64,000 bases of DNA from CAYNLK01 sp964398055. GTDB taxonomy: Bacteria > Chloroflexota > Anaerolineae > 4572-78 > J111. The notes beneath the pieces were generated by a model. The model saw nothing but the letters and a program-made list of their open reading frames with translations, was not told the origin of the DNA and ran no database searches. Position numbers and translations under genes: made by a program. Numbering within the stretch: position 1 is the first letter of the stretch; each line of letters opens with the position of its first letter. Location of the stretch: assembly GCA_964398055.1 (NCBI GenBank), contig CAYNLK010000031.1, positions 8,888-72,887 of the forward strand, in the 5' to 3' direction. This document shows positions 1 through 8,578 of the stretch, in pieces.

Positions 1-436
1 CGGCCGGCATCAAGAAATAGGCCAGCACCACCACCAGAGCGACCCACTCATTTTGCAGGCGGCGCCAGGCCAGGCCATACAGCGGCAGCGCCGCCAGGCT
101 CAGGGCGGCCACTTGCAGCCAGAGCAGGGTACGAGGGTCGGGCCACAGCCGGTAGAAGGGGGCAAGCAGATACAAGATTGGTTCAACGTGGATGGCCCAG
201 CGGGTGGCGCCAATGTCCGCCACCAACGACAGGGCCAACCCCCGGCCGTTGATCAGGTTCCACATGGGTTGGGCAAAGACACCCAGATCAAAGGCGCCGG
301 TTTCAAAGGCCAGGTGGCGTCGAGTGGCGTAGAGACCGAAGTAAACAAAGTAACCCAGGATAAAGAAAAAAAGAAGCAGGCGGGGAACGAAACCAAAATT
401 TTTACCTGAAAGTCGCTGGGGTAGAGAGTGGAGCAT
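1..436 (-). CDS. DUF2079-type membrane protein, N-terminal part (cut by window edge)
   Basis: Reading the minus strand from the ATG at 436-434 gives an open frame to the window edge (145 codons, no stop). The product starts with a basic stretch, then a hydrophobic helix (about residues 17-33). It carries the sequence FETGAFDLGVFAQPMWN, which matches the conserved N-terminal region of DUF2079 membrane proteins, a family distantly related to GT39/PMT glycosyltransferases. Two more hydrophobic helices follow near residues 98-120 and 125-145. The start lies 17 nt after the stop of the toxin gene, so the two could be co-transcribed. The family's reaction is not established. The open frame is clear; the family name is a recognition by eye. 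Confidence 0.72.
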   Translation of the reverse strand, partial: MLHSLPQRLSGKNFGFVPRLLLFFFILGYFVYFGLYATRRHLAFETGAFDLGVFAQPMWNLINGRGLALSLVADIGATRWAIHVEPILYLLAPFYRLWPDPRTLLWLQVAALSLAALPLYGLAWRRLQNEWVALVVVLAYFLMPA

Positions 437-452
437 TGTCGATAGGTTCACC

Positions 453-956
453 TTACCGACGATTTTCACCGGCTTGAGTCAATGCAAAAGCTATAACCCC
501 GTCACTCAGCCAAATCCCGTGCGCCATCATTCGCCGGATGGCTTGCTCCATCGAAACAGGATACCCCTCTTTCTTGGCCCTCAACAGGATACCCACTGAG
601 CCGGTCAAGGAGAGACCACTAAGTCTCGCAACACGTCTGCCGGTTGCCTCATCAATACAGACAGTGTTGATTTTTTCATTTAAAGCGAGTTGAATGACAG
701 AGGCTTCACCCACATCCAAAGAATTAGCCAAGATCGCTTCAATTTCGATAGATTGCGGCCATTTTATTAACCAGTCAGCTTGTTCAAATTGAGCGACACC
801 AAATCCGGCTTTGCCTCCGGTTAATACCTCCTGAGACACTTCAAATGGGACATATACCTGCTGATAGATTGATCGTAAGACAGTCAAGTCGCCGAGGGCA
901 GCCACCAGGGCAAGGATTGGTCCGGTATTTATGACTATTGTTTTGGGGTTAGGCAT
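453..956 (-). CDS. DUF3368 PIN-like toxin of a toxin-antitoxin pair
   Basis: The 167-residue product has the DUF3368/COG2405 pattern. An N-terminal VINTGPILAL strand (Asn at the place where classic PIN domains have the first Asp) is followed by a central LDVGEASVIQLAL helix with the conserved GE pair. A CIDEATGRRVA segment supplies the late acidic residue. PIN-fold proteins of this kind are predicted RNases. The gene overlaps the upstream UPF0175 gene by 8 nt, the usual arrangement for this pair, which argues for translational coupling. RNase activity is inferred from the family and has not been shown for this protein. Confidence 0.85.
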   Translation of the reverse strand: MPNPKTIVINTGPILALVAALGDLTVLRSIYQQVYVPFEVSQEVLTGGKAGFGVAQFEQADWLIKWPQSIEIEAILANSLDVGEASVIQLALNEKINTVCIDEATGRRVARLSGLSLTGSVGILLRAKKEGYPVSMEQAIRRMMAHGIWLSDGVIAFALTQAGENRR

Positions 957-1203
957 TTTTCAAGTCTGACAGGAGATCTTCGTCCGAAAGATCGATTACC
1001 GGTATCCCATAACGATGCAAATTCAACAAAAAAGAAACGCGATCCATACCGACCAAGGCAGCAGCCATGCCGGAAGAAAGCCGTTTCATCTCAAACAATT
1101 TAACGGCCATCGCCATTTTGGCCTCTTGTTCAAACTGTTCCGGGGTTTGCTGAAGCGCGTCGGGAAGTGTTTCTGGATAATCTATCGTGAGTTGCATAGC
1201 CAT
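949..1203 (-). CDS. UPF0175 family antitoxin
   Basis: This 84-residue protein has the UPF0175 layout: a short beta strand (MQLTIDYPETLP), then a helix rich in Ala/Met/Lys (QEAKMAMAVKLFEM). A helix-turn-helix-like part follows (LSSGMAAALVGMDRVSFLLNLHRYGIP), ending in an acidic tail (DLSDEDLLSDL). GGAG stands 7 nt before the ATG. UPF0175 proteins usually precede DUF3368 PIN proteins, as here, and are thought to bind both the toxin and DNA. Autoregulation is likely by analogy; no operator was identified in the 90 nt upstream. Confidence 0.85.
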   Translation of the reverse strand: MAMQLTIDYPETLPDALQQTPEQFEQEAKMAMAVKLFEMKRLSSGMAAALVGMDRVSFLLNLHRYGIPVIDLSDEDLLSDLKNA

Positions 1204-1293
1204 TGGTAATCTCCTTTACCACCGTTGACGCCTATCGGAATTATGATAATTTGGGGTAGAAAAAGCAAATTATGTTGACTTGCATTCCTGCAA

Positions 1294-4200
1294 TCATTCT
1301 TGAGTCGACGATGCCGTAACCGTCAACCCCGGCAGCAGCACTTTATCGTCGCTTTGTTCACACGCAGTCGCCCGGCAATCCGGCGGGGTAACCGACAGGC
1401 GCTGGCCGGTATTGGCATTATACATGCCAATCTCAATTTGATAAGCGCCAGACGGCGCATTTTCGGCCAGCGGAATGGCATACTCATCGGTAATGTACTC
1501 GCCCGGCAACCAGCCGGTGGTGGGGAAGGCGCCGGCGCCGGGCGTCTGATCAACCTGGCCGTATAATAAGCCATCCGGCCCGATCAGGTGAATGAAGGCG
1601 GCATAATTTTCGGCAAATTCGGCCTCGGCTCGCCAGTAGAGCCGGATTTTGAGCGTGTCGCCGGGAGAAGCCTGCGTCGCGCCGGCATCCAGCCCGACCA
1701 GCGTGGCCTGCCCGGCCAAAGCCGCGCCCAGTTCGATTTGGGGTTGCGGCGATTCAAAAACTCGCGGCCAGCCTTCTACCTGAAAGTCGCCGATGGGCAG
1801 AATGAAGGGATCCTCGCCGGGACTATGGGTCGTGTCGAGTTGCAGGCGTAGTTTGTAAAGGCCCGGCTCTAGCGCCGGTGGAATGCGGGCCAACACCTGG
1901 CCGCGTAGAATCTCGCCCGGCCGCCACTGCGGGGTCGGGTAGCCGGCGCCGGCCAACCCGACCGCGTCCGATAACGGCCACGCCTGCTCACCTTCGCCGG
2001 CTTTGGCCCACAACGACATCTGCCAATCGACCGCGGGCGGCGTCGCCCCGGCCTGCCAGATAAGCGCAGCCCCCACCTGCTGACCGGTCCGAACGGTAGG
2101 GCCGGGCAATGTTTCAAAACCGAGTAAGGTCAGGCCGGGTAGCAACTCCTGCTCAATCGGCAAGGCCAATTCGAGGTCGGCCGGATCAAGCGGAGTTCTG
2201 GCCGGAACGATGGTCAGGTCGGCCAGGGTCACCAGGCTGCCGGCCTCAGCGGTTGCGGCGGGTTCCACCGGCAAACGAGCCAGGGAATCGGCCCCATATA
2301 CGGCCAGTTTGAGCACGTAGGGGCCGGGCGGGGTGGCCGGTGGAATGGGCAGCAAGAAATAGGTATCTTCTGCAGCGCCAATCTCCCACTTCCGGCTGCC
2401 TACTTGCCAGATATTGTTGAGCAGCAGCTTATCCATCTGGGCGACCCGTTGGCCAGATGGGGTGTAGAGTAAAGCCGAGACCTTGAGGTCTTCAGGCTGC
2501 TCGCCGGTTTTCTGCCAGGCCAGCCGCAGCCAGAGCAGGTCGTTACTGGCCGCCTGAGGCTCAGTGACGTGAGCCACATCGCCGGCGTCACCCAGAGCAA
2601 AGCCGGTTAAGCGGAGTTGCCCGCCAAAATCGATAGCCGCCGGCTGCAGCCGCTCCGCCGCCTGAAAATCGGGCGCCGCAGTCTCTAAAACATAACGGTC
2701 GATGTCAAAATACTCAAAGTGATCCGTATCGTCATAATGACCGAACTTCTCCAGGTAGTAGGGGATGATCTCTTTGGGATCGGCCCCGGTATGCTTCGAC
2801 GCCTTCCACCGGACCAGCCGGATGACCTCGTGTTCGGCCGCGGCGGCGGTCAAATCAGCTATCAGCGTGGTCTCATCATCCACAACCCAGTAGTGCACGG
2901 CCGGCGGCTGCTCGAGTTCGGTCAGGAAATCGGTGGTGAAGTTAGGGTAGACCTCGCCGGCGGCGGTATTGCGGGGTAAGATGAAGGCCACGTCGGCGCT
3001 GGGTTCGCGGTTGATTTCCCTGGCCATCTCCACGGCATAAACGTGATAGGCCGCCTTGGCGTCGTTGGTTTGGGGAAAGATGATGAAGTAGTTACGCAGG
3101 CTGGCGGCAGTCGCCTGCCAGAAGAACCAGATCAGCCCCAGCGCCAGCGCCAGGCCGACGCCGCGGGCCAGCCAGTTGAAGCGGTCGATTCCCAACACAG
3201 GTTGCAGCCAGCGGCGACCGGCCAACCCCACCAACTCGAACAACCAGACCGCGGCGATGGCCGCAAAAACGTAAACCGGCGTGGTCGCTCCGATAGCTCG
3301 CAGATTATGGGGAATGATGTCGGGGGCCAGAATGCTGGGCAGTAACATCAGCGGATACCAGAGCAGCACAAACAGGTAGGCCGCCTGACCCCGTAGACCT
3401 CGCCAGAGCGAAATCAGGAAGCCCACAAAGACGAACAACCCTACCGGAACCGGTAATCGCAACGGCGGCAATTGGCCGGCCAGCCAGGCCAGCGAAACTC
3501 CATAGGCTCCAAAATTACCCACAATGCTGCGCCAGAGCAGGCCCCACGGGTCGCCCTGGTTGATGCGGGGGTTAAGAAAAAAGGCCTGCCCGGCCCGGGC
3601 CGTGCCCGGCTCCAACACCGGGTTGGTCAACAACACATAGGCCATCGGCAGCAATAACAGAGTAGCGGTGAGGGCAGTGGCGGCCAGATGCCAGAATTGG
3701 CTGGTCAGAAAGGCGCGGGGGGGATTGGCCGGCCGGTTGAATTTGCGGGCCAGTTTGACCACCAGCCACTGGGCCACAAAAAAGATGGCGTAAAACGGCG
3801 GGGCAAAAACGCCGGAGAGATAGATGTACATCAATCCTCCCAGAAAAATACCGCTGACGATGAACGGCCAAAACCGACCCCACCCCCGGCCCCTCCCCGC
3901 ACCGGGGAGGGGCGTATTGAGACCTAACCATAGAAAATAGACCGATGGCAGCATCAGAAATGGCACGCCGATGCCGGCAAAGGCAATCCGGCTGGCTTGC
4001 AAATGCCACAGCGACACGGCCAGTCCCAGCGTCGACAGGCCGGCCAGCCAGCGAGCCTGGTTCAGGCCATCGGAGCGAAAGATCTCCCGCACGGCCCAAT
4101 AGTTGGCAAAAATGCCGACCAGCCCGGCCCAGGCGGCCAGTCCCCGGATGGTGGCAATGGACGGGCCAAACAGGTAAAAGGCTGCGGCGGCAAAGTAAAA

Positions 4201-4494
4201 GCCCAACGCGCCGCCGCCGCCCTGACCCTCGTAGGAATATTTCAGTCCTTCCCGCAGGGTGGTCAGCGCGCCCATTGCTCCAACAGCCTCATCGGAGTTG
4301 AAGCCGGGCGGCACCTCTTCGATGCGCCAGTAGCGTAGATAGGCAGCCAGGGTCATAATGGCGATCAGGGCCAGCCATTCCAGCCAGATCATATATCTCG
4401 AACCAGAAGGGGTAGATTGTTCAGCTTTAGTCATAGCATAGGTCTCGTTTTCAAAAACCAACCCGCCGGTTGGGGCGGGTTGAGTGAGAGGCAT
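1294..4494 (-). CDS. Large GT39/PMT-like membrane glycosyltransferase with C-terminal beta-rich modules
   Basis: From the ATG at 4494 the product is 1066 residues. An N-terminal helix precedes EEVPPGFNSDEAVGAM, the acidic-loop signature of ArnT/PMT-type glycosyltransferases (Asp-Glu predicted catalytic). About ten more hydrophobic segments follow, up to roughly residue 470. The C-terminal half is soluble and beta-rich. Its last module (LKIRLYWRAEAEF..., IHLIGPDG..., GAYQIEIGMYN) is also found at the C-terminus of the protein at 47462-50161. A lipid-linked sugar donor and an extracytoplasmic acceptor are likely; specificity is unknown. An upstream TTG at 4521 extends the frame and the ATG at 4434 is also possible, with no good ribosome binding site for any of them. 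A GC-rich palindrome lies in frame near residues 195-205. Confidence 0.75.
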   Translation of the reverse strand: MPLTQPAPTGGLVFENETYAMTKAEQSTPSGSRYMIWLEWLALIAIMTLAAYLRYWRIEEVPPGFNSDEAVGAMGALTTLREGLKYSYEGQGGGGALGFYFAAAAFYLFGPSIATIRGLAAWAGLVGIFANYWAVREIFRSDGLNQARWLAGLSTLGLAVSLWHLQASRIAFAGIGVPFLMLPSVYFLWLGLNTPLPGAGRGRGWGRFWPFIVSGIFLGGLMYIYLSGVFAPPFYAIFFVAQWLVVKLARKFNRPANPPRAFLTSQFWHLAATALTATLLLLPMAYVLLTNPVLEPGTARAGQAFFLNPRINQGDPWGLLWRSIVGNFGAYGVSLAWLAGQLPPLRLPVPVGLFVFVGFLISLWRGLRGQAAYLFVLLWYPLMLLPSILAPDIIPHNLRAIGATTPVYVFAAIAAVWLFELVGLAGRRWLQPVLGIDRFNWLARGVGLALALGLIWFFWQATAASLRNYFIIFPQTNDAKAAYHVYAVEMAREINREPSADVAFILPRNTAAGEVYPNFTTDFLTELEQPPAVHYWVVDDETTLIADLTAAAAEHEVIRLVRWKASKHTGADPKEIIPYYLEKFGHYDDTDHFEYFDIDRYVLETAAPDFQAAERLQPAAIDFGGQLRLTGFALGDAGDVAHVTEPQAASNDLLWLRLAWQKTGEQPEDLKVSALLYTPSGQRVAQMDKLLLNNIWQVGSRKWEIGAAEDTYFLLPIPPATPPGPYVLKLAVYGADSLARLPVEPAATAEAGSLVTLADLTIVPARTPLDPADLELALPIEQELLPGLTLLGFETLPGPTVRTGQQVGAALIWQAGATPPAVDWQMSLWAKAGEGEQAWPLSDAVGLAGAGYPTPQWRPGEILRGQVLARIPPALEPGLYKLRLQLDTTHSPGEDPFILPIGDFQVEGWPRVFESPQPQIELGAALAGQATLVGLDAGATQASPGDTLKIRLYWRAEAEFAENYAAFIHLIGPDGLLYGQVDQTPGAGAFPTTGWLPGEYITDEYAIPLAENAPSGAYQIEIGMYNANTGQRLSVTPPDCRATACEQSDDKVLLPGLTVTASSTQE
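3890..3912. repeat. In-frame GC-rich palindrome (CCCCTCCCCG / CGGGGAGGGG)
   Basis: Two perfect 10-bp arms are separated by CAC inside the GT39-like gene. The surrounding bases encode a Pro/Gly/Arg-rich stretch (PLPGAGRGRGWGR) that interrupts otherwise hydrophobic membrane sequence. It looks like a palindromic repeat unit inserted in frame. Confidence 0.7.
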
Positions 4495-4509
4495 GATAGT
4501 CAATTCAGA

Positions 4510-4631
4510 CCGAGTTGGCAAACATGGGCAGAATAGTAGGTTGGGTCGAGCTTGCGGCGAGACCCAACAGTTGGGTTTCCCTAACGCTTAACCCAACCTA
4601 CCGGCTGGGGCCTGGACATGAGCCAACTCGG
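4510..4631. repeat. Nested inverted repeats upstream of the GT39-like gene
   Basis: The outer arms are CCGAGTTGGC (4510-4519) and GCCAACTCGG (4622-4631), both perfect. The inner arms are GTAGGTTGGGT (4536-4546) and ACCCAACCTAC (4591-4601), also perfect, and a further ACCCAACAGTTGGGT palindrome sits between them. The whole 122-bp unit can form a compound hairpin and resembles small dispersed palindromic elements. It covers the region where the promoter of the minus-strand gene would be expected. Confidence 0.8.
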
Positions 4632-4647
4632 TTAGCTCAAACTGGAT

Positions 4648-4676
4648 TTGACAGACTGAATACCTTTGACTATTAT
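4648..4676 (+). promoter_or_regulatory. Sigma-70-type promoter for the CBM48 protein
   Basis: TTGACA (4648-4653), a 17-nt spacer and TATTAT (4671-4676) make a near-consensus promoter. The expected start of transcription leaves a leader of about 85 nt before the ATG at 4770. Confidence 0.65.
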
Positions 4677-4769
4677 TTTTAGGTTATATCAATTCTGCGA
4701 CTTGTCAATACCTCGTGGTCAACGGTGATAACATTGGGTGCTGGCAGAAAAACTAAAGGAGAGACAAAA

Positions 4770-5072
4770 ATGTTAACCAAAAAATTCTTCAAAAGTAAGG
4801 CTACCTGCCAGGTTACCTTTCAACTACCGCAGGGTGTTGAGGCTGAGAAGGCCAGCGTGGTGGGGGAGTTCAACAACTGGGATGCCGAGGCGGATCGCAT
4901 GAAGAAGATCAAGCGTGTCTGGAAGGCGACCATTGAGCTGGAGCAGGGGCGGGAATACCAGTTCCGCTACCTGGTCAACGGCGCCGACTGGCACAACGAT
5001 GACGCTGCCGACAAATACGTCCCCAATAACGTTGCCGGCGACAACTCCGTGGTTGTCACTACGCCCAACTAA
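4770..5072 (+). CDS. Stand-alone CBM48/AMPK-like glycogen-binding protein
   Basis: The product is a 100-residue single domain. It shows the early-set (isoamylase N-terminal, CBM48) pattern: VTFQLPQGVEAEKASVVGEF, NNWDAEADRMKK, a Trp on VWKATIEL and the end strand YQFRYLVNGADW. The Trp and Asn-Asn-Trp residues correspond to glycogen-contacting positions in this fold. The ATG at 4770 has GGAGAG 8-13 nt upstream and is preferred to an earlier in-frame start at 4725. The gene stands alone between a good promoter and a terminator, so it is monocistronic. Such mini-proteins are thought to bind alpha-glucans or regulate partner enzymes; no partner is encoded nearby. Confidence 0.85.
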   Translation: MLTKKFFKSKATCQVTFQLPQGVEAEKASVVGEFNNWDAEADRMKKIKRVWKATIELEQGREYQFRYLVNGADWHNDDAADKYVPNNVAGDNSVVVTTPN

Positions 5073-5098
5073 AAACCAATAGCCCTCAAACCTGGTCA

Positions 5099-5146
5099 AG
5101 CGCCCATCGTAAGCTGGTTTTCTCCTGACGATGAGGCGCTTTTTTG
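5099..5146 (+). terminator. Rho-independent terminator after the CBM48 gene
   Basis: A stem (AGCGCC.ATCGT with ACGAT..GGCGCT) is followed by six T residues, starting 27 nt after the stop codon. Confidence 0.8.
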
Positions 5147-5174
5147 TGGATTACTACTCATACCAAGTTCAATT

Positions 5175-5268
5175 AGTCCACAGATGCGCACTGATTGTCA
5201 CAGATATTGTCACAGATATAAGGAAAAATCTTGATGTATCTGTGCCCATCTGTGTTAATCTGTGGACT
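5175..5268. repeat. Palindromic CACAGAT/ATCTGTG repeat element
   Basis: A 94-bp unit is bounded by AGTCCACAGAT (5175-5185) and its exact inverse ATCTGTGGACT (5258-5268). Inside are several CACAGAT copies on the left and ATCTGTG copies on the right, so the whole unit folds on itself. It lies between the terminator and the hydantoinase gene, and no gene is visible in 5147-5345. Confidence 0.75.
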
Positions 5269-5345
5269 GATGAAATAAATATATTAGTAGTGAGAAGTAA
5301 CTTATGTGGAATAATTTGGGGGCATTTGGAGCAAATAGTTCACCC

Positions 5346-7382
5346 ATGCGCATCGGCATCGACATTGGCGGTACTTTCACCGATTTTGTCTATTTTAATG
5401 AAATGACCGGCCAATTTGCAACGGCCAAGGTCCTGTCAACCCCGGCTGACCCGGCTGAGGCGGTCTTGAGTCAATTAACAATTAACAATGAGCAATTATC
5501 AAAAACTCAACACTCAACACTCAATACTCAAAACTACACTATTGTGCATGGCTCAACCGTGGCCACCAATGCCCTGCTGGAGCGCAAGGGCGCGTTGACC
5601 GCGCTCATTACAACCGCCGGATTTCGGGATGTGCTGGAAATTGGCCGCCAAAACCGGCCGGATATTTACGACCTGTTCAGTTGCCGGCCCCCGGCGCTGG
5701 TGCCGCCGCAACTGCGTTTTGAGCTACCCGAACGGGTCGACCACCACGGCCAACCGCTTCAGCGGCTCGAGCCGGCCAGCCTCGAACCGTTGATCGAACA
5801 GCTCAGCGCGGCGCAGGTCAGCTCGGTGGCGGTCAGCCTGTTGTTTGCCTTCCTCTACCCTGGTCACGAGCAGTTGATCGCCCGCCGGCTGCGCCAGGCC
5901 GGCTTCTTCGTGTCGCCTTCCCACGAAATTTTGCCGGAGTTCCGGGAGTATGAGCGCACCAGCACCACCGTGGTCAACGCCTACGTCTCGCCGGTGATGG
6001 ACCGTTACCTGGCCCGGCTGGAGCAGGAAAGCGGCGCAGCCGACTTTCGGGTGATGCAGTCTAACGGCGGCAGCATCAGCACCGGCCAAGCCCGACGCGA
6101 GGCGGTCCGCTGCGTTTTGTCAGGGCCGGCGGGGGGAGTCGTCGGCGCCCGTTACGTGGCCGAGGCCGCCGGGTTTCATCAACTACTGACCTTCGATATG
6201 GGCGGCACTTCAACCGACGTGTCGTTGTGCGCCGGCGACATCCGGGTGACGACCGAGGCCGAGATCGGCGGCCTGCCGTTGCGGATTCCGATCATCGATA
6301 TCCACACCGTCGGCTCCGGCGGCGGCTCGATTGCCTCTGTGGATGCCGGCGGGGCGTTGCGCGTTGGCCCGCACAGCGCCGGAGCCGACCCCGGTCCGGT
6401 TTGCTACGGCCGGGGCGGCCGGCAGCCCACCGTTACCGACGCCAACCTTATCTTGGGCCGCCTGGCCGCGGATCGCTTTTTGGGCGGCCAGATGGTGCTG
6501 GATGTAGCCGCGGCCAAAGCTGCCCTCCACCAACTGGGTCAAAGCGCCGGGTTGGTCGCGGCTCCGAGGTTAACCCTGGCTCAAACCGCCGCCCGCGGCG
6601 TGGTGCAAGTGGTCAATGCCCATATGGAGCGGGCGCTGCGGCTCATCTCGGTGCAACGGGGGCACGATCCGCGCGACTTTACCCTGGTTTCCTTTGGCGG
6701 GGCCGGCGGCTTGCACGCGGTTGAGCTGGCCCGCAGTCTGGCTATTCCCCGGGTGTTGATTCCCCCCAACGCGGCCACCTTGTCGGCCTTCGGCATGCTG
6801 GCCGCCGACGTGGTCAAGGATTATGTCCAAACCGTGATGCGTCCCGGCGCTACGCCCTATGCCGAACTTGAGGCGCGGCTGAACCCCTTGCTTGAGCAGG
6901 GCCAGGCCGACTTGGCCGGCGAAGGCGTCCTGGCCGCGGCGATCAGTATGGAGCGTTTGCTCGATATGCGCTACGAAGGCCAGTCGTACGAATTGGCAGT
7001 GCCCCTCAGCCCTAACTTTATCGCCGATTTCCACGCCGCCCACGAGCAGAGCTATGGCCACAGCGAGCCGGCGATGCCGGTGGAGATCGTCAATCTGCGG
7101 CTGCGGGCAGTTGGCCGCCTGCCTCGACCGGCCCTGCCTCGCGCTGCGCCGGATCGGGTTAAATCAGCGGCAGTTCCATTTGACTGGCGGCCGGTGGTGC
7201 TGGCCCATGGTGTCGTCGCAGCGCCTTTTTTCAACGGGGCTGAGTTGCAGCCCGGCCAGCAGTTGGCTGGCCCGGCCCTGATCGTCCACCCCGACACCAC
7301 CATTTTTCTGGGACCCCAGGATCAGGTGCAGGTGGACGAGTACAAAAATTTGATTATCAACGTGGGTCAAGCTAACGGGTAA
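5346..7382 (+). CDS. Hydantoinase/oxoprolinase family protein (HyuA-type subunit)
   Basis: The 678-residue product begins MRIGIDIGGTFTDFV, the phosphate-binding motif of the ATP-dependent hydantoinase A/5-oxoprolinase family. It also carries VHGSTVATNALLERKG, CVLSGPAGGVVGARYVA, FDMGGTSTDVSL and SFGGAGGLHAVELA, all in the usual order. Family members hydrolyse cyclic amides such as hydantoins or 5-oxoproline with ATP, often with a HyuB partner, which is not encoded here. I prefer the ATG at 5346 because the family motif starts at residue 2; an ATG at 5304 adds 14 residues. Residues 44-63 are encoded by a heptanucleotide repeat (5472-5534) between the first two conserved motifs, apparently tolerated as a loop. 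Substrate unknown. Confidence 0.85.
   Translation: MRIGIDIGGTFTDFVYFNEMTGQFATAKVLSTPADPAEAVLSQLTINNEQLSKTQHSTLNTQNYTIVHGSTVATNALLERKGALTALITTAGFRDVLEIGRQNRPDIYDLFSCRPPALVPPQLRFELPERVDHHGQPLQRLEPASLEPLIEQLSAAQVSSVAVSLLFAFLYPGHEQLIARRLRQAGFFVSPSHEILPEFREYERTSTTVVNAYVSPVMDRYLARLEQESGAADFRVMQSNGGSISTGQARREAVRCVLSGPAGGVVGARYVAEAAGFHQLLTFDMGGTSTDVSLCAGDIRVTTEAEIGGLPLRIPIIDIHTVGSGGGSIASVDAGGALRVGPHSAGADPGPVCYGRGGRQPTVTDANLILGRLAADRFLGGQMVLDVAAAKAALHQLGQSAGLVAAPRLTLAQTAARGVVQVVNAHMERALRLISVQRGHDPRDFTLVSFGGAGGLHAVELARSLAIPRVLIPPNAATLSAFGMLAADVVKDYVQTVMRPGATPYAELEARLNPLLEQGQADLAGEGVLAAAISMERLLDMRYEGQSYELAVPLSPNFIADFHAAHEQSYGHSEPAMPVEIVNLRLRAVGRLPRPALPRAAPDRVKSAAVPFDWRPVVLAHGVVAAPFFNGAELQPGQQLAGPALIVHPDTTIFLGPQDQVQVDEYKNLIINVGQANG
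5472..5534. repeat. Heptanucleotide repeat inside the hydantoinase gene
   Basis: Sixty-three nt can be cut into nine 7-mers: CAATTAA twice, CAATGAG, CAATTAT, a junction unit, then ACTCAAC variants. Because nine heptamers equal 21 codons, the frame is kept. Base composition is AT-rich compared with the surrounding gene. Confidence 0.8.
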
Positions 7383-7387
7383 GCTCA

Positions 7388-7422
7388 TTTCTCGTTCCCA
7401 AACTCAGTTTGGGAACGAGAAA
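7388..7422. repeat. Perfect 35-bp palindrome between hyuA-like gene and prmA
   Basis: Arms of 17 nt (TTTCTCGTTCCCAAACT and its inverse) flank a single C. It could act as a processing or termination hairpin. There is no following T-run, and only 14 nt separate it from the prmA start codon. Confidence 0.8.
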
Positions 7423-7436
7423 GAACGGGTAAAGTT

Positions 7437-8351
7437 ATGGATTTTGTCGAAATTGCTGTTGATGGTTTGGCCGGTGAAGCGGCCGAAACCGTGAGTGAGC
7501 TGTTCAATCGCTACGGTCACGGCGGCGCGGTAATCGAAGCCCTGGCTCCCGACTTTGAGCGGGTGACCGTCCGCACCGTCGTCCCCAGCGAGGATGACCA
7601 GCGTTTGCGCCACCTGGAAATGATGCTGGCCCTGATCGGCCAGGCCCTGCCCCACGGCCTGCCGCCGCCCCGGCTGCAATTCGTCGGCCAGAGCGATTGG
7701 GCCAACGCCTGGAAAGAGCATTTCCACGTGGTCCGGGTTGGCCGGCGCTTTGTGATCAAACCAAGCTGGCGAGAGTATCCGCCCACGGCTGATGATATCG
7801 TTATTGAGCTTGATCCCGGCCTGGCCTTTGGCAGCGGCCTCCATCCGACCACCCAACTGTGCCTGAAGCTCTTCGAGGAGATGGCCTGGGCCGGGCAGAG
7901 TTTCTTTGATGTGGGCACCGGCTCCGGTATCCTGGCGCTGGCTGCGGCCAAATTGGGGGCCGCGGCCATTCGCGCCGTCGATACCGATGAGGTTGCTGTG
8001 CGAGTCGCGGAGGAAAATTTTGTTCGGAATGGCCTCAACCCCCTGCCCGGCCCGCCCTCGCCATCAGACGCCGGCCAGGGCATGGTGGTGGAAACGGCCG
8101 TTGGCTCGGCCGCCGCCAACGGCGGGCGGTGCTGGTCGGTGGTGGCGGCCAATATTTTGGCCAACGTTTTGGTCGAGCTGATGCCCGACCTGGCCGCGGC
8201 CGTAGCGCCGGGCGGCCAACTGATCTTGTCGGGCATGATCGCCGGGCAGGAACCTACCGTGATCGCCGCGGCTGAGACCTACCACTTGCGGCTGGTCGAC
8301 CGCCGTATCGACGAGGATTGGGTAGCACTGGTAGTGGCCGGCCAAAAATAG
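7437..8351 (+). CDS. prmA: Ribosomal protein L11 methyltransferase
   Basis: The 304-residue protein has the PrmA layout. The N-terminal substrate-recognition part includes WKEHFHVVRVG. LDPGLAFGSGLHPTTQLCL is the conserved linker, and FDVGTGSGILALAA is the SAM-binding motif I. VVAANILANVLVEL holds the Asn-Ile-Leu catalytic loop. It trimethylates lysines and the N-terminus of ribosomal protein L11 in the cytoplasm. An insertion-like segment rich in Pro/Gly (about residues 203-225) lies after motif II. The start is an ATG; the palindrome at 7388-7422 sits just upstream. Confidence 0.92.
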   Translation: MDFVEIAVDGLAGEAAETVSELFNRYGHGGAVIEALAPDFERVTVRTVVPSEDDQRLRHLEMMLALIGQALPHGLPPPRLQFVGQSDWANAWKEHFHVVRVGRRFVIKPSWREYPPTADDIVIELDPGLAFGSGLHPTTQLCLKLFEEMAWAGQSFFDVGTGSGILALAAAKLGAAAIRAVDTDEVAVRVAEENFVRNGLNPLPGPPSPSDAGQGMVVETAVGSAAANGGRCWSVVAANILANVLVELMPDLAAAVAPGGQLILSGMIAGQEPTVIAAAETYHLRLVDRRIDEDWVALVVAGQK

Positions 8352-8388
8352 GGTTTGAATTCAGCCCTTGAATGTTACTTCTCAGCTC

Positions 8389-8537
8389 CATGTCATTTCG
8401 AGGCCGTAGGCCGAGAAATCCCTGAGTAGACTGATTCAAATTCAAGGCTACTTGGTATACTCGACTCCCTGTTTGCCAGACGCCAAGCTTGATTGTAGCG
8501 GTTTCAGGGATTTCTCGCTGTCGCTCGAAATGACATG
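8389..8537. repeat. TGTCATTTCGA palindromic repeat, copy 1 (complete)
   Basis: The left arm CATGTCATTTCGA ... GAGAAATCCCT (8389-8423) is matched by the right arm CAGGGATTTCTCG ... TCGAAATGACATG (8504-8537), with about 80 bp between. Small palindromes (GGCCGTAGGCC) lie inside the arms. The same element occurs at 20199-20350 and 21998-22103, and as a half copy at 15152-15191. No gene is visible in 8352-8578. Confidence 0.85.
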
Positions 8538-8578
8538 CTTGAGCAGTAATTCCTAAATTGAGTTTAGTTCAATAAACG

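Noticed and set aside
5131..5406. 91-codon frame across the CACAGAT repeat
   Set aside because: It spans a terminator and a palindromic repeat and has no ribosome binding site.
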